In this document: positions 1-8,398 of the stretch, piece by piece
Position numbering within the stretch: the first letter of the stretch is position 1
How the letters are laid out: every line of letters starts with the position of its first letter
Source: a virus
Virus record (IMG/VR): IMGVR_UViG_3300005264_000874
Span: 1 to 40,234 of that record
Strand: one strand, 5' to 3'
DNA: 40,234 bases
The notes under the pieces: model-generated
Database searches by the model: none
What the model was told of the DNA's origin: nothing
Seen by the model: the letters and a program-made list of their open reading frames with translations, nothing else
Position numbers and translations under genes: made by a program

Positions 1-104
1 TACTATTAATATGAGTTTTAGCTTCCTTGCCACTAACAAGAAAGCTTTTTTGTGAGTCTAAGGCTTCGGCTGGGGTGTTATATTGATTGTTGTAAACAAT
101 ATAT
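1..104. repeat. Terminal direct repeat, left copy (identical to 40131-40234)
   Basis: The first 104 bases are identical to the last 104. This means either a circular molecule with assembly overlap or a true terminal redundancy. An RNA hairpin arm at 40101-40113 pairs perfectly with bases 40137-40149 (= 7-19), so the sequence is functionally continuous across the join. Unique length is 40130 bp. Confidence 0.95.
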
Positions 105-448
105 GTATCGCATAGCGACATCTGATTATATGACTTTAAAGAATTATCGGAGATTTTACAACCATACGGCACACTCAAAATACGGCAAGTATGAAAAGCT
201 ATTCAGGAATTATTAAATTAATTACTCCTTAGAACGAGTTAAAGGCTTAATCTAAAAACCTGACCAGTAATTTACTCAAAATGAAAACTATGAAAAATAG
301 TGAAGTAAATGAAGTTAATATATCTCTATTCTATAGGGGGATATAAGGGGGGAGATAAACTCCGATTGCAACCTAAACTCGGCAAGTATACATTTATAAA
401 ACAAAGCAATAAATACTTTATTTTAATTTATAATTTAATAAAAACATT
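52..448 (+). other. Noncoding leader region, possibly structured
   Basis: I see no convincing gene in this stretch. It lies directly after the terminator-like hairpin ending near 51 and before the first protein gene. Local hairpins are visible: TATATTG/CAATATA (79-85/97-103), TCGC-ATA-GCGA (108-118) and CATAC/GTATG around 162-192. CGGCAAGTAT occurs twice (near 184 and 382). Two G-runs (GGGGG, GGGGGG) near 336-353 stand out in AT-rich DNA. A 21-codon ORF from ATG 281 (ending TAA at 346) is open but unremarkable. It could be a long 5' leader or a second noncoding RNA. Confidence 0.4.
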
Positions 449-667
449 ATGATAAACCTACTCCAAGCCCAAGCTCCAAGAAAACTAACCCAAGCAGAAC
501 AGCAAAACAAAGATATAATAAAACAGAAAATGGAGGCTTTAAATAAAGATACATATAAGAATATAAGGAAGATAATCAAGCTGTCAGCAATTGAAATGGA
601 GTTAAAAGACCCTGCGACACCCGATACAGATAAATGCAAGCTTATGCAGATATTAAATAATTTATAA
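449..667 (+). CDS. Hypothetical 72-aa charged protein
   Basis: I do not recognise this protein. It is 72 residues, rich in Lys, Gln and Glu, and predicted helical. The start follows the typical AT-rich leader (TTTAATTTATAA...CATTATG). It is the first gene after the noncoding leader and is followed after 11 nt by the next small gene. It contains no TGA codon. Confidence 0.7.
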   Translation: MINLLQAQAPRKLTQAEQQNKDIIKQKMEALNKDTYKNIRKIIKLSAIEMELKDPATPDTDKCKLMQILNNL

Positions 668-678
668 ATAAAACTATT

Positions 679-837
679 ATGAAAAAAGAAAACATAAAAA
701 ACATATTAATAAATGAAGCATTAACAACAAGAAATCTTGAAAACTACAAGATATGAGATAGAGTATGAGCACAGATAGTGGGTACAGATAAGTTTTGAAA
801 GCTTGCTTTAATTGACAAATCATTATTTTATAATTAA
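679..837 (+). CDS. Hypothetical 52-aa protein
   Basis: This is a small unrecognised protein. Reading it requires three in-frame TGA codons as Gly (for example Y-K-I-G-D-R-V-G-A). The start ATG follows AAACTATT, the usual leader form here. It sits 11 nt after the preceding gene. Confidence 0.6.
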
Positions 838-855
838 AAAGTTATTATATTAAAA

Positions 856-945
856 ATGAATAAAATAAAAACACTCCTAGTCTGGACGATAATAATAGTT
901 GTATTGTTACATTTGTGTATTGATATTTATATTTTTATAAAATAA
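856..945 (+). CDS. Very small single-pass membrane protein (29 aa)
   Basis: The 29 residues begin with a short Lys-containing head (MNKIKT), followed by a hydrophobic stretch through residue 28 that could span the membrane once. It is too short for family assignment. Position and spacing fit the cluster of small genes around it. Confidence 0.45.
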   Translation: MNKIKTLLVWTIIIVVLLHLCIDIYIFIK

Positions 946-950
946 TAACT

Positions 951-1098
951 ATGAACTACAAACAATTGAGAAAAGGCAGTAGACTTTGATGATTACTGTC
1001 TAGAAACCTCATATAATTTTGACACAACAGAGAATTTTGATTATAATAAAATAGCTTTAGATTTTAAAAAATGATTATGAAATACAAAAAAGAAATAA
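951..1098 (+). pseudogene. Small ORF apparently split by a +1 frameshift
   Basis: ATG 951 has a normal leader but stops after 21 codons (TAA at 1014-1016). The +1 frame from about 960 to 1098 reads as a better protein (E-K-A-V-D-F-D-D-Y-C-L-E-T...) but has no ATG. A +1 shift within the first dozen codons would join them. Either a frameshifted gene, a sequence error, or an unusual start. It overlaps the next gene by 28 nt. Confidence 0.3.
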
Positions 1099-1478
1099 AA
1101 ATAGAATACAGAAAAACAGGTGTTCTAACTCCACAAATGAAAAAAATACTTCGTGAAAAGTGAATAATTAACTGATTTTGACCATCTAATATTTCTTGAA
1201 TTGCAAAGTTTTTAATAAATAAATTAAAAAAAATAGCAATAAAAAGCGGAAGAACCAGATTTGAATCCGATGCAGACTACCACGACTACAACTACTATCT
1301 AGGAGGCTCTGAGAACGACAGGAAAAAAGCAGATAGGGGTTTTTTTCAAAGATTAATTAAAGACACCCTAGAGCTTGATTTATGATGATTTAGTGAATTG
1401 TATTATGTGGGTGTGTGTATTATAGCTTATAGATTAGTTAGGAGATTTGGAAAAAAGCATTTTAATTATAAAAAATAA
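1071..1478 (+). CDS. Phospholipase A2-like protein
   Basis: This 135-aa protein carries the segment D-Y-H-D-Y-N-Y-Y-L-G-G-S followed by D-R-K-K-A-D-R-G-F at about residues 70-95. It resembles the HD...Y...D signature of small PLA2-like domains found in bacterial and viral proteins, where the His-Asp pair is catalytic. The N-terminal part is basic and contains several TGA-encoded glycines. ATG 1071 and an in-frame ATG 1077 are both possible. It is the last gene before a strong terminator. Family assignment rests on the motif only. Confidence 0.5.
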
Positions 1479-1490
1479 AATTATGATAAA

Positions 1491-1528
1491 AAAGCCCCTT
1501 AATATGTCAAGGCATATTAAGGGGCTTT
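1491..1528 (+). terminator. Strong intrinsic terminator
   Basis: A perfect 16-bp inverted repeat (1491-1506 with 1513-1528, arm AAAGCCCCTTAATATG) with loop TCAAGG is followed by an AT-rich tail. It closes the first small-gene cluster just upstream of the next promoter. Confidence 0.85.
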
Positions 1529-1562
1529 ATTTATTAAAATTAAAAGAAAACACAAAAAAGAT

Positions 1563-1591
1563 TTGACAAAACATATAAAAAAGAATATACT
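1563..1591 (+). promoter_or_regulatory. Sigma70-type promoter P1
   Basis: TTGACA (1563-1568), a 17-bp spacer and TATACT (1586-1591), preceded by AAAAAAGAT. From 1554 to about 1589 it is nearly identical to the promoter at 10525. A 6-bp hairpin ATTAGG/CCTAAT with loop GAGAA (1600-1616) lies at the predicted 5' end of the transcript. Confidence 0.85.
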
Positions 1592-1642
1592 AGTATCACA
1601 TTAGGGAGAACCTAATATATTTATTTTTTTAACTATTTTATT

Positions 1643-1771
1643 ATGAATACATATAAAGTCGAGACAAACAAAAGAATTATAAATACAAGAGCTTCTTATA
1701 GAGAAGATGTGGTAGGTAATGCAAACATAGAAGAATGAGAAAAGGTTTTATCTATTAAAATTCAATATTAA
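1643..1771 (+). CDS. Hypothetical 42-aa protein
   Basis: This small protein has one TGA-encoded Gly and no family I recognise. It is the first gene after promoter P1, the same position the 41-aa gene at 10601 occupies behind the matching promoter. A structured RNA element follows immediately. Confidence 0.6.
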
Positions 1772-1773
1772 CC

Positions 1774-1852
1774 ACAAGCCTCTGAACGGCTCTAAACTTG
1801 CCATACTCACTCTCCCAGTGAGTAATCCTAAGCAAGATGTGAAACTGCTTGT
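1774..1852 (+). ncRNA. Structured RNA element between two small genes
   Basis: Three nested helices are visible. A closing ACAAGC/GCTTGT (1774-1779/1847-1852) encloses CTTGC/GCAAG (1797-1801/1832-1836), which encloses a perfect hairpin TACTCAC/GTGAGTA (1804-1810/1818-1824) with loop TCTCCCA. No ORF crosses it. It could be a cis-regulatory element for the gene at 1899 or a processed RNA. I cannot match it to a known riboswitch. Confidence 0.5.
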
Positions 1853-1898
1853 AATTTTATTTATAAATTTATAATAAAATGATTTTAATTAAATAACT

Positions 1899-2150
1899 AT
1901 GAACACTAAAATAAAAGAATATGAAATAATCCTAAATGATAATGCATTAGGAGAAATAACGGTATATGATAAAGAAAAATCGGCAGTAGATTTGAAATAT
2001 TATTATAAAGTGAAAATAGATTATTGAAATTGGAGTGAGTACAAGTATTTTGAAGCCAGAAAAGAGGCTTTATGATATGCTGAGAGGTTGATTAAATCTG
2101 TGAGGTTTTGTGAAAAAACTTATACCAAAGAGGCTTTATATAAGAACTAG
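1899..2150 (+). CDS. Hypothetical 83-aa protein
   Basis: This is a small charged protein with two TGA glycines (Y-G-N-W, L-G-Y-A-E-R). It follows the structured element with leader TTTTAATTAAATAACT. After its TAG, the -1 frame stays open to 2215 with a protein-like reading (L-G-K-Q-R-L-I-D-L-S-N-E) but has no ATG there, so a longer frameshifted product or sequence error is conceivable. Function unknown. Confidence 0.65.
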
Positions 2151-2239
2151 GAAAACAAAGATTAATAGATTTGTCGAATGAAATAATAGAATTAGATGAG
2201 TGGAACAATTGTTAATTTAATACTTAATAATTTAATCTT

Positions 2240-2662
2240 ATGGAACTAACAAAAGAGAAAATAGAAATAATTAGTCATATAAAACCATTTATGGATAAAA
2301 CATTAAGTGATGGGTGTTTAATTAGATTTGACAATTCTTGTTACAGAGTAATAGAGAATTTATCAAATAGAAGCCTTAAATATTTAGAAAATATCAAAGT
2401 ATTGATTGATAATAAATGAACTATTTGAGAAATAAACTATCAAGATTGAATTTATGAAATAATTTGACATTATGAGATAACAGCAATATATAAATTCTGT
2501 TATAATGAAATAACAAACTGGGATGAGAAGTTTTTTTATTGTTGAAAAATTAATAAGAAAATTCCAAACAAACATTTATCATTATATTTACAAGAAGAGG
2601 ATAAAGAAATTTTAGAAATTTTAAATTTAATTAATAAAAGGAAAAATTTTGGAAATCAATAA
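2240..2662 (+). CDS. Hypothetical 140-aa protein
   Basis: I do not recognise this protein. It is mixed alpha/beta in character, with the end rich in Lys and Asn. In-frame TGA codons (for example N-K-G-T-I-G-E-I and I-I-G-H-Y-E) read sensibly as Gly. It precedes the replication genes by 127 nt of AT-rich noncoding DNA, which holds a TATAAT at 2704-2709 without a good -35. Confidence 0.65.
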
Positions 2663-2789
2663 ATAAAGCAGTTAAATAAATTTAATTTTTAAGAAAAAAT
2701 TAATATAATAGCTAAGAGTTAAAACGAATTAAATTGTGTCGCAACAATATTATAGACAGTGTTTTTGGGGTTTTTAATTATATAAAATT

Positions 2790-3398
2790 ATGGAACAAAG
2801 AAAATCATTTATATTACATTTTGATAGCTTAGATGTTATAAATGAATTGTCAAAGGAACAAATATGAGATTTATTTATAGCTATAAGAGATTATAATTTA
2901 TGAAATAACATAAAATTAAAATGATTAATGAAAGCGATTTTTATACCTTTTAAAAATCAATTTGATAGAGATTTAAAAAAGTATAAAAATATTTGTAATA
3001 GAAATTCGCTTAATGGTGCTAAGTGATGAAGACCCAAAGAAACCAAAGAAACCCAGTCGGTTATTCCAAAACCCAAAGAAACCAAAGAAACCCAGTCGGT
3101 TATTCCAAAACCCAAAAAAGCCGATAATGATAGTAAGAATAAGAATGATAGTAAGAATAAGAATAAAGAAGAATTAGAAAAAATAATAATACATCGGAAT
3201 AATGTTTTTAAAGAAAAAAGACAAGTGACTCCTGATTTATTAAAATATTATAAGATATTAAGAAAAAAATATAGTATTGAAGAATTTAAGATTTGATATA
3301 GTAATTTTTGTAAGAAAAAAGAAAATAAAGATAAAGAGTTTATACTTAGTCCTGTATGATTTATGAAGCAATCAAATTGATTTATTAGTTATTTATAA
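2790..3398 (+). CDS. Replisome-organizer-like protein (DUF6291 type)
   Basis: The 202-aa protein begins MEQRKSFILHFDSL and contains L-S-K-E-Q-I-G-D-L-F-I-A-I and, near residue 78, NGAKGGRPKE. That pattern is characteristic of DUF6291/replisome organizer N-terminal domains. The NGAKGGRPK linker needs two consecutive TGA codons read as Gly, strong evidence for code 25. A low-complexity middle with a 39-bp tandem duplication is followed by a C-terminal helical region. It lies 15 nt before the helicase gene and probably loads it at the origin. Confidence 0.75.
3032..3109 (+). repeat. 39-bp tandem duplication inside the replisome-organizer gene
   Basis: Two exact 39-bp copies (3032-3070 and 3071-3109) encode two 13-residue units (PKETKETQSVIPK). 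A partial third copy follows. The length is a multiple of three, so the frame is kept. A shorter AGTAAGAATAAGAATGAT-type repeat follows at about 3130-3165. Confidence 0.95.
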
Positions 3399-3413
3399 TT
3401 TAATTATTAAAAT

Positions 3414-4640
3414 ATGAAAAAATTACCATATTCATTAGAAAGTGAAAAAGCAATATTATGATGTATTATTTTTGATAATTCTATTTTATCAAAAACAGAT
3501 GCAAAAGAACAAGATTTTTATGATGACAGAAATAAATTAATATTTAGAATATTTAAAACCCTAAAAGAAAATAATAAAGATATTGACGTTTCTATTCTTA
3601 GAGATTTTATATATGCAAAGAAACTTGAAAGCAAAATTTGAGGTTATTTATATCTAACTGAGCTAGATGAGGCTTGTTCGCATTCTACTTTTTGGCAAAC
3701 TTATAATGATGAAATAATTCAAAGTTCACAAGAAAGACAAATAATTTTAAAATGAAAAAAATTACAAGAACTTTGATATGAGTGAAAAATAGATGAGGCT
3801 TTAAGTGAAATAGAATTTGATTTTGAAATAAAAAAAAATAAATGAGCGGATATAATAGAATTAACTAATAGTTTTACTGATTTTGTAGATAATATTAAGA
3901 AAAATTGATGACTATGATACAAATGACCTTTCCCTATATTAGACAAATATATATGAGGAATAATAAAAGCAAAGGTATATACAATAGTTGCATACTCAAA
4001 TGTTTGAAAATCTAATTTTTCTTATTCTTATGTAGTTGACGCTTTGCAAAAATGAAAAAAAGTATTATTCTATTCTTTGGAAGTACAAAAAGATTTATTA
4101 TTTATGCAAATACTGAAAGCTTATTACTGAATAAATCAAAATGAATTATTAAAAGATGATTTTGTTTATGATATGGAGGATTTTAAAAATTTAATTGTAT
4201 ATGATGATGTATATGAATTAGAAGAAATAAAAAACATAACCCGAACACAAAAGCCTGATTTAATATTTATTGATTTTATTCAAAATGTTAAAACAAAATG
4301 AAACTGAGAATATGAGCAGATGACAACTATAGCTCAAGAGTTGCAACGATTTGCTATTATGAATAATATAACTATATTTTCAATTAGTCAAGCGAATAAT
4401 GAAAGCAGATTTAAAAATGCAAACAAAATACAACCCAAAGGAAGTTGAGCAATATTTGCAAGTAGTGATGTAATACTAGCTTTAACTAGAGACTGACAGA
4501 ATTTAAATTTAAATATATTGAAAAATAAATTTTGACCAGCAGATAAAAATTTTCTTGTTGTTCCTGATTTTACAAAAATACAGTTTAAAATTTCGAATGA
4601 AGTTCAGGAAAAAGAAATAAAAACTAATTTTAATTTATAA
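3414..4640 (+). CDS. DnaB-like replicative helicase
   Basis: This 408-aa protein has the two-domain plan of DnaB: an N-terminal helical domain (YSLESEKAILGCII) and a RecA-like ATPase. Walker A is A-Y-S-N-V-G-K-S around residues 193-200, where the Gly at 198 is a TGA codon. Walker B is P-D-L-I-F-I-D-F-I-Q. The S-I-S-Q-A-N motif and a glycine-rich KGSGAIFASSD segment follow. It unwinds the replication fork as a hexamer using ATP. The adjacent replisome organizer upstream and nuclease downstream support a replication operon. Confidence 0.9.
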
Positions 4641-4689
4641 CTTTAAAAAATGAAACACATAAAACAAATAATAAAGCACAAATATTGAA

Positions 4690-4908
4690 ATGACTTCTTG
4701 GGAAGAATTGCAAAATGAATGAGGTTGGGAGAAATGTTGTTTTTCAGACTTTTATGAATGAAGATTTTGAATTCTGAAAATATGGATTAGTGCAATATGG
4801 AATCCATCAGATGAACCAAAAAACTTTATAGAAATAATCTGAAATAAGTTTGAAAATCCTAATTTATTAAATAAACAACTATGAGAAAAAAAGAAATACT
4901 ATGGATAA
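4690..4908 (+). CDS. Hypothetical 72-aa Trp-rich protein (start uncertain)
   Basis: From ATG 4690 the frame gives an acidic, Trp-rich protein (MTSWEELQNEGGWEK...). An ATG at 4650 has the typical leader but opens a different frame, giving a 46-aa peptide ending at 4790. The +1 relation between the good start and the better coding frame resembles the ORFs at 951 and 39933. Function unknown. Confidence 0.45.
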
Positions 4909-4955
4909 ACTGTTTGGATTTATTTGCAAAAGAAAATAAAATTCTATCTACTTAA
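4881..4955 (+). CDS. Possible 24-aa peptide
   Basis: This short ORF begins with the common AAACAACTATG context and overlaps the end of the preceding frame by 28 nt (MRKKEILWINCLDLFAKEN...). Little supports it beyond the start context and position. Confidence 0.3.
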   Translation: MRKKEILWINCLDLFAKENKILST

Positions 4956-4971
4956 TAATAAATAAATAATT

Positions 4972-5355
4972 ATGATACCAACAGAACAACAAGAAGGCGA
5001 AAGACTAGCAACACGGTTAAGGATAAAAAACTATAAATCAACACATATAGCGAATGAAATAGGAATAAGAGGAAAAATCTGAATGCTAGTAAATAAAAAA
5101 AAGAAAAAACAATGATTGTCAAGAGGGTTTCCTGACTACTGTATAATTTTGAAAAGTAAGAAATTGTTATTTATAGAACTGAAAAGACAAAGAAGAGTTT
5201 TAAAAAACTGAAAACTAGGAGCCTCCCCGTCTGTAACTTCACAAGAGCAAACAGAATGGATTGAGTGCTTAAATGAGGTGTGAGGGGTGCAAGCAGAAAT
5301 ATGCTACGGTGCAGATGAGAGTATTGAGTTAATTGAGAGGTTGGAACTAATTTAA
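4972..5355 (+). CDS. VRR-NUC family nuclease
   Basis: The 127-aa protein shows the PD-(D/E)xK core of VRR-NUC nucleases: G-F-P-D-Y-C-I-I-L, then L-L-F-I-E-L-K-R, then a Q-E-Q-T-E-W-I segment and G-V-Q-A-E-I-C. The Asp of FPD and Glu-Lys of IELK are the expected metal and catalytic residues. Family members are small structure-specific DNases often found in phage replication operons, consistent with its place after the helicase. Several TGA codons fall at glycine positions. Confidence 0.8.
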
Positions 5356-5363
5356 TAAATAAA

Positions 5364-5391
5364 TTGTAAAAACTAAAAAAGGAGATATAAT
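5364..5391 (+). promoter_or_regulatory. Candidate promoter upstream of the cysteine peptidase
   Basis: TTGTAA (5364-5369), 16 bp, TATAAT (5386-5391), with AAAAAAGGAGA in the spacer. It is weaker than the conserved promoter family but well placed 30 nt before the gene at 5421. Confidence 0.5.
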
Positions 5392-5420
5392 ATAATTAAT
5401 TTATAATTTTAAAAAACATT

Positions 5421-6272
5421 ATGGGAAATAAAAAATTACAATCAATAGGGGGTTATAATAGGGATGCTGTTATAGATGTGATAGATGAAAGAGATTATAT
5501 CTATGATGAGGTGTTTGGGGTCTCAGGTTGGCCTTATCCTGATTCTAAGATAATTGATGACTGAGAGGTGCAAAACCAGTGACTAGAAGAAATTACAAAA
5601 TATATGTGTGTGTATTATTCTAGTTCACACGGAACTAATATAGAGAATTTTCTTGAAAAAAGCTGAGTAAAAACAACTTGAAAAGCTTTATGATTGGAAG
5701 CGATAAAAAAAGAAATGTTAGACTCTAAGAGAGGGACAAGTCTTTCAAATTGACCTAGATTATTGAAAGAATTATGATATATAACAGGGTGGACATTAAT
5801 AACTAGTCTAGATTCATACAAGGATTCTATTTGTAATAATAGACCTGTTAATCTATGAAGTAATAAGATTAATTGGGAAAAAACATCAAAAGCACCTTAT
5901 TATGCTATATTAGGGTCTAGCTACTGACATTGATTTATCTGAATCGGATATAATGACGAAAAAAAGGTAATAATTTGTAAAAATTCATATTGAGACGGAG
6001 TATTTGATGACTGAATATTCTACATACCTTACAGTGCTTTTAATGTTTTATTATATCAAAACAAATATTCATTAATAGACAAGATAAACGGTGGACAAGC
6101 TGTATTAGACTATAAACAGTCAATAGTTGATAATATTAATCTAGAATCAGCGAAAGAGGGGTACAAGAAAGGTATTTGGAATTGATTAAACCCTAGACAG
6201 CCAGCAAGTAGGCAAGAAGTAGTTACAATGTTAATGAGAGGATTAGAACTTAATAATAATAAAAAATGATAA
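5421..6272 (+). CDS. Papain-like cysteine peptidase with C-terminal SLH-like segment
   Basis: This 283-aa protein resembles C1-type papain-fold peptidases. Likely nucleophile is Cys63 (M-C-V-Y-Y-S-S), His170 lies in G-H-G-F-I-G-I-G-Y, and Asn188 in K-N-S-Y-G-D-G, matching the papain KNSWG motif. The C-terminus (G-I-W-N-G-L-N-P...P-A-S-R-Q-E-V-V-T-M-L) matches the S-layer-homology-like tail seen on phage lysins and surface enzymes. It could cleave host envelope or surface protein, act as a lysin, or process phage proteins. No signal peptide is visible. It ends in TGA (Gly) TAA. Confidence 0.7.
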
Positions 6273-6394
6273 TAGAGATTAAAAAAAATAAAATAAAATA
6301 TAAAAACTCTAAGTACAATTATTTATTTAAATATTCAAAAAAATGAAATGGAGAAACAGTAAGTTTTATAAATCGTGGAGGAGACAGACTATAG
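6266..6394 (+). CDS. Possible 42-aa protein overlapping its neighbours
   Basis: The ATG overlaps the end of the peptidase gene (AAATGATAA), a coupling form also seen at 22566. The ORF is Lys-rich and overlaps the HNH gene by 52 nt. It may be real through translational coupling, or simply an open frame. Confidence 0.35.
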
Positions 6395-6645
6395 ATAGAG
6401 ATAAGCAGTGTGTTATATGTGATTCTAATGACAATCTAGAGGCTCATCATATATATCACTCTACTTACTACATAAACAAGAGATATAAGCTTGATAACTG
6501 AATAACTCTATGTGATAAGTGTCATTCTCAGTTTCACAATAATTTCAAAAATTCTTGCAGGGAAAAGTGTGATAAGAAAGACTTTAATAATTTTTTAAGG
6601 CTTTCTTTTTATTATAAAAATATATTTTCTAATAAGTCAAGATAA
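6343..6645 (+). CDS. HNH endonuclease
   Basis: The 100-aa protein has a compact HNH fold signature: C-V-I-C, then L-E-A-H-H-I, N-G-I-T-L-C-D-K-C and H-S-Q-F-H. The two Cys pairs would bind structural zinc and the H-H/N/H residues the catalytic metal. The N of HNH is preceded by Asp and followed by a TGA-encoded Gly. Such proteins nick or cut DNA; in HK97-type phages they assist packaging, but this one lies far from terminase, so recombination or homing roles are also possible. Confidence 0.85.
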
Positions 6646-6660
6646 AAACACAAAAAAGAT

Positions 6661-6688
6661 TTGACAAAAATAAATAAATAAATACAAT
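6661..6688 (+). promoter_or_regulatory. Sigma70-type promoter P2
   Basis: TTGACA (6661-6666), 16 bp, TACAAT (6683-6688), preceded by CACAAAAAAGAT like the other family members. It starts the recombination block. Confidence 0.8.
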
Positions 6689-6696
6689 AGCCTTAC

Positions 6697-6849
6697 ATTA
6701 AAAAAATAATGAAAAGGTTGTTTGTTTTAAGTGAGCTTCTAGGTGAATATAAATAAATATATGCTTAGAACTTCCCTTGAACCGTACGATAACAAGTGAA
6801 GGATTTTAATTAAATAAATTTAAATTTATACTAACCAAACAATAAAAAA
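6697..6849 (+). other. Long untranslated leader of the recombination block
   Basis: About 150 nt separate P2 from the first clear gene. They hold a 15-codon ORF (ATG 6709 to TAA 6756) and a hairpin CTTCCCTTG/CAAGTGAAG (9 bp with one mismatch, about 6772-6805). This could be a leader-peptide or regulatory UTR. I cannot assign it. Confidence 0.35.
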
Positions 6850-7110
6850 ATGAAAACAACTATAATTGATGAGATAACATTCGATTTAGCGAATGTGGAA
6901 TTTAACAAATTCAACTATTACATAGATTATCAGCTTAAAGAATTGGAAAACCAAATAAAAAAAGCTAAAAATGGGAAAAAAACAAAATATGAATTAGATA
7001 TTTTGAGAAGAAGAAGAGATGAAATAAAAACAACTCAAAAAGAGTTAAATGCTTTTATTGAATTATCAAGACAAGAAGAAAGAGACTCAATAGATTGAGT
7101 AGAAGACTAA
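6850..7110 (+). CDS. Coiled-coil protein, 86 aa
   Basis: A mostly helical charged protein with a long predicted coiled coil from about residue 22 to 75. It runs four codons past a TGA glycine near the end. It is the first gene of the recombination block, 22 nt before the annealing protein, and could be an accessory to it. Family not recognised. Confidence 0.7.
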
Positions 7111-7132
7111 TTTATTTTTATAACTATTTTTT

Positions 7133-7711
7133 ATGGAAAATTATTTTAAAAAATTAAATACAATAAAATGTATTGTTGAAAAGAAAAATAATTTGAATTA
7201 TGTTTCTTGGGCAGATTCTTGGGCAGAAGTAAAAAAGCAATTCCCAGAATCTAATTATATAATTTATGAAAATTCAGAATGATTCCCTTTTTGGGAAAGT
7301 TGTTTTTGAATTGATGTAAAAGTATGAGTCACTATTAATGCTATAGAGCATATAGTAAGGCTCCCCGTAATGGACGGAGCGAATAAGTCAATGAAAAAAG
7401 AAAAATATACATATAGCACAAAATATTGAGAAAAAGAAGTGCAATCAGCGAGTTCTTTTGATATTAATAAAGCTATACAAAGGGCTTTCACAAAAGCTAT
7501 TGCAATGCACTGAATAGGGTTGTATATATATAGAGGTGAGGATTTACCAGAAGAACCTGAAAAACAAGATTTTTCTGAAAATGATTTTGAAAATCTAAAA
7601 AAAAGAACAAATTTCAAAGATTTTGAAGAGGCGAAAAAACAAATAATGGTAAAATATAATTTATCATTAACAATGGAAAAAAAGGTAAAAAAATATTATG
7701 AGGAAAAATAA
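7133..7711 (+). CDS. DUF1071/Sak-type single-strand annealing protein
   Basis: The 192-aa protein carries the family pattern: L-N-Y-V-S-W-A-D-S-W-A-E-V-K near residue 20, V-R-L-P-V-M-D-G-A-N-K-S-M in the middle and F-T-K-A-I-A-M-H-G-I-G-L-Y-I-Y-R-G-E-D toward the C-terminus. DUF1071 proteins are Rad52/Erf-like annealing proteins that pair complementary single strands in phage recombination and replication. The length is usual for the family. The neighbouring coiled-coil and NinB-like genes fit a recombination module. Confidence 0.85.
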
Positions 7712-7713
7712 CA

Positions 7714-7878
7714 ATGATATTAATAATTATTTTTACAAGTTTATATATTATGAGCTGAGAGAGTGGTTTTGATAAGCACGAAAAATGTGCTAAAAAATAT
7801 AAATGAATAGAAATAAAAAATATTCCAGTAGATGAAGATAATTGTTATTATTATTATTTAACAAATACTAGAAAGTAA
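7714..7878 (+). CDS. Small secreted or membrane-anchored protein (54 aa)
   Basis: It starts 2 nt after the annealing protein. The first 13 residues are hydrophobic (MILIIIFTSLYIM), resembling a signal peptide or N-terminal anchor. The rest is polar with two Cys. No family recognised. Confidence 0.5.
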
Positions 7879-7908
7879 TTTTAATTTATATCATAAACAA
7901 TAAATAAA

Positions 7909-8310
7909 ATGGAAAAAATAATAGAGCAAATACAAGATATATCTGATTCAGTTATTGGATGAGATATAGACACTATGCAAGGATTCTTGCAACTGAAAGA
8001 GATTGAGAAAGCATTAAAAAACTCTTTCAAAGAAATTGAAAAAGAAGTTTATAATAAAATTGAAAATTATGATCTTAAAGACCTCCCTTATGGATACACT
8101 GGTACAGTGAATACAAGAACAATTATTAATTATTATAGTATTCCAGAGTATAAAGAAGAAAAAAGTAAATTACAAGAATTTGAAAAAACACTAAAACAAG
8201 CCGTTGAATTGAGCAAGCAAAATAAAACCCTTAATGATGAGGATTGAATGGTTATCGAGGTGCCAGAATATAAGATGAAAGAAAGTTTTATGGTTTCTAA
8301 AAGAAGATAA
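7909..8310 (+). CDS. Hypothetical 133-aa helical protein
   Basis: A charged protein with two predicted helical stretches (about residues 20-50 and 80-105). Two TGA codons read as Gly. Position in a recombination operon resembles phage accessory proteins of the Gp157 type, but I see no diagnostic motif. Confidence 0.65.
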
Positions 8311-8332
8311 TTTATAATTTAATTTAAGAAAA

Positions 8333-8398
8333 ATGGAAAAAATAATATATGTACCCACTGAGGCTAATATTCCTATACTAGAAGCGAAATGAAATTAA
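8333..8398 (+). CDS. Possible 21-aa peptide
   Basis: ATG with typical leader, short ORF overlapping the next start by 10 nt. It may act as a coupling leader for the downstream gene. Weak support. Confidence 0.3.

Noticed and set aside
1483-1580. ORF starting at ATG 1483
   Set aside because: It runs through a perfect terminator stem and into promoter P1; its sequence is explained by those elements.
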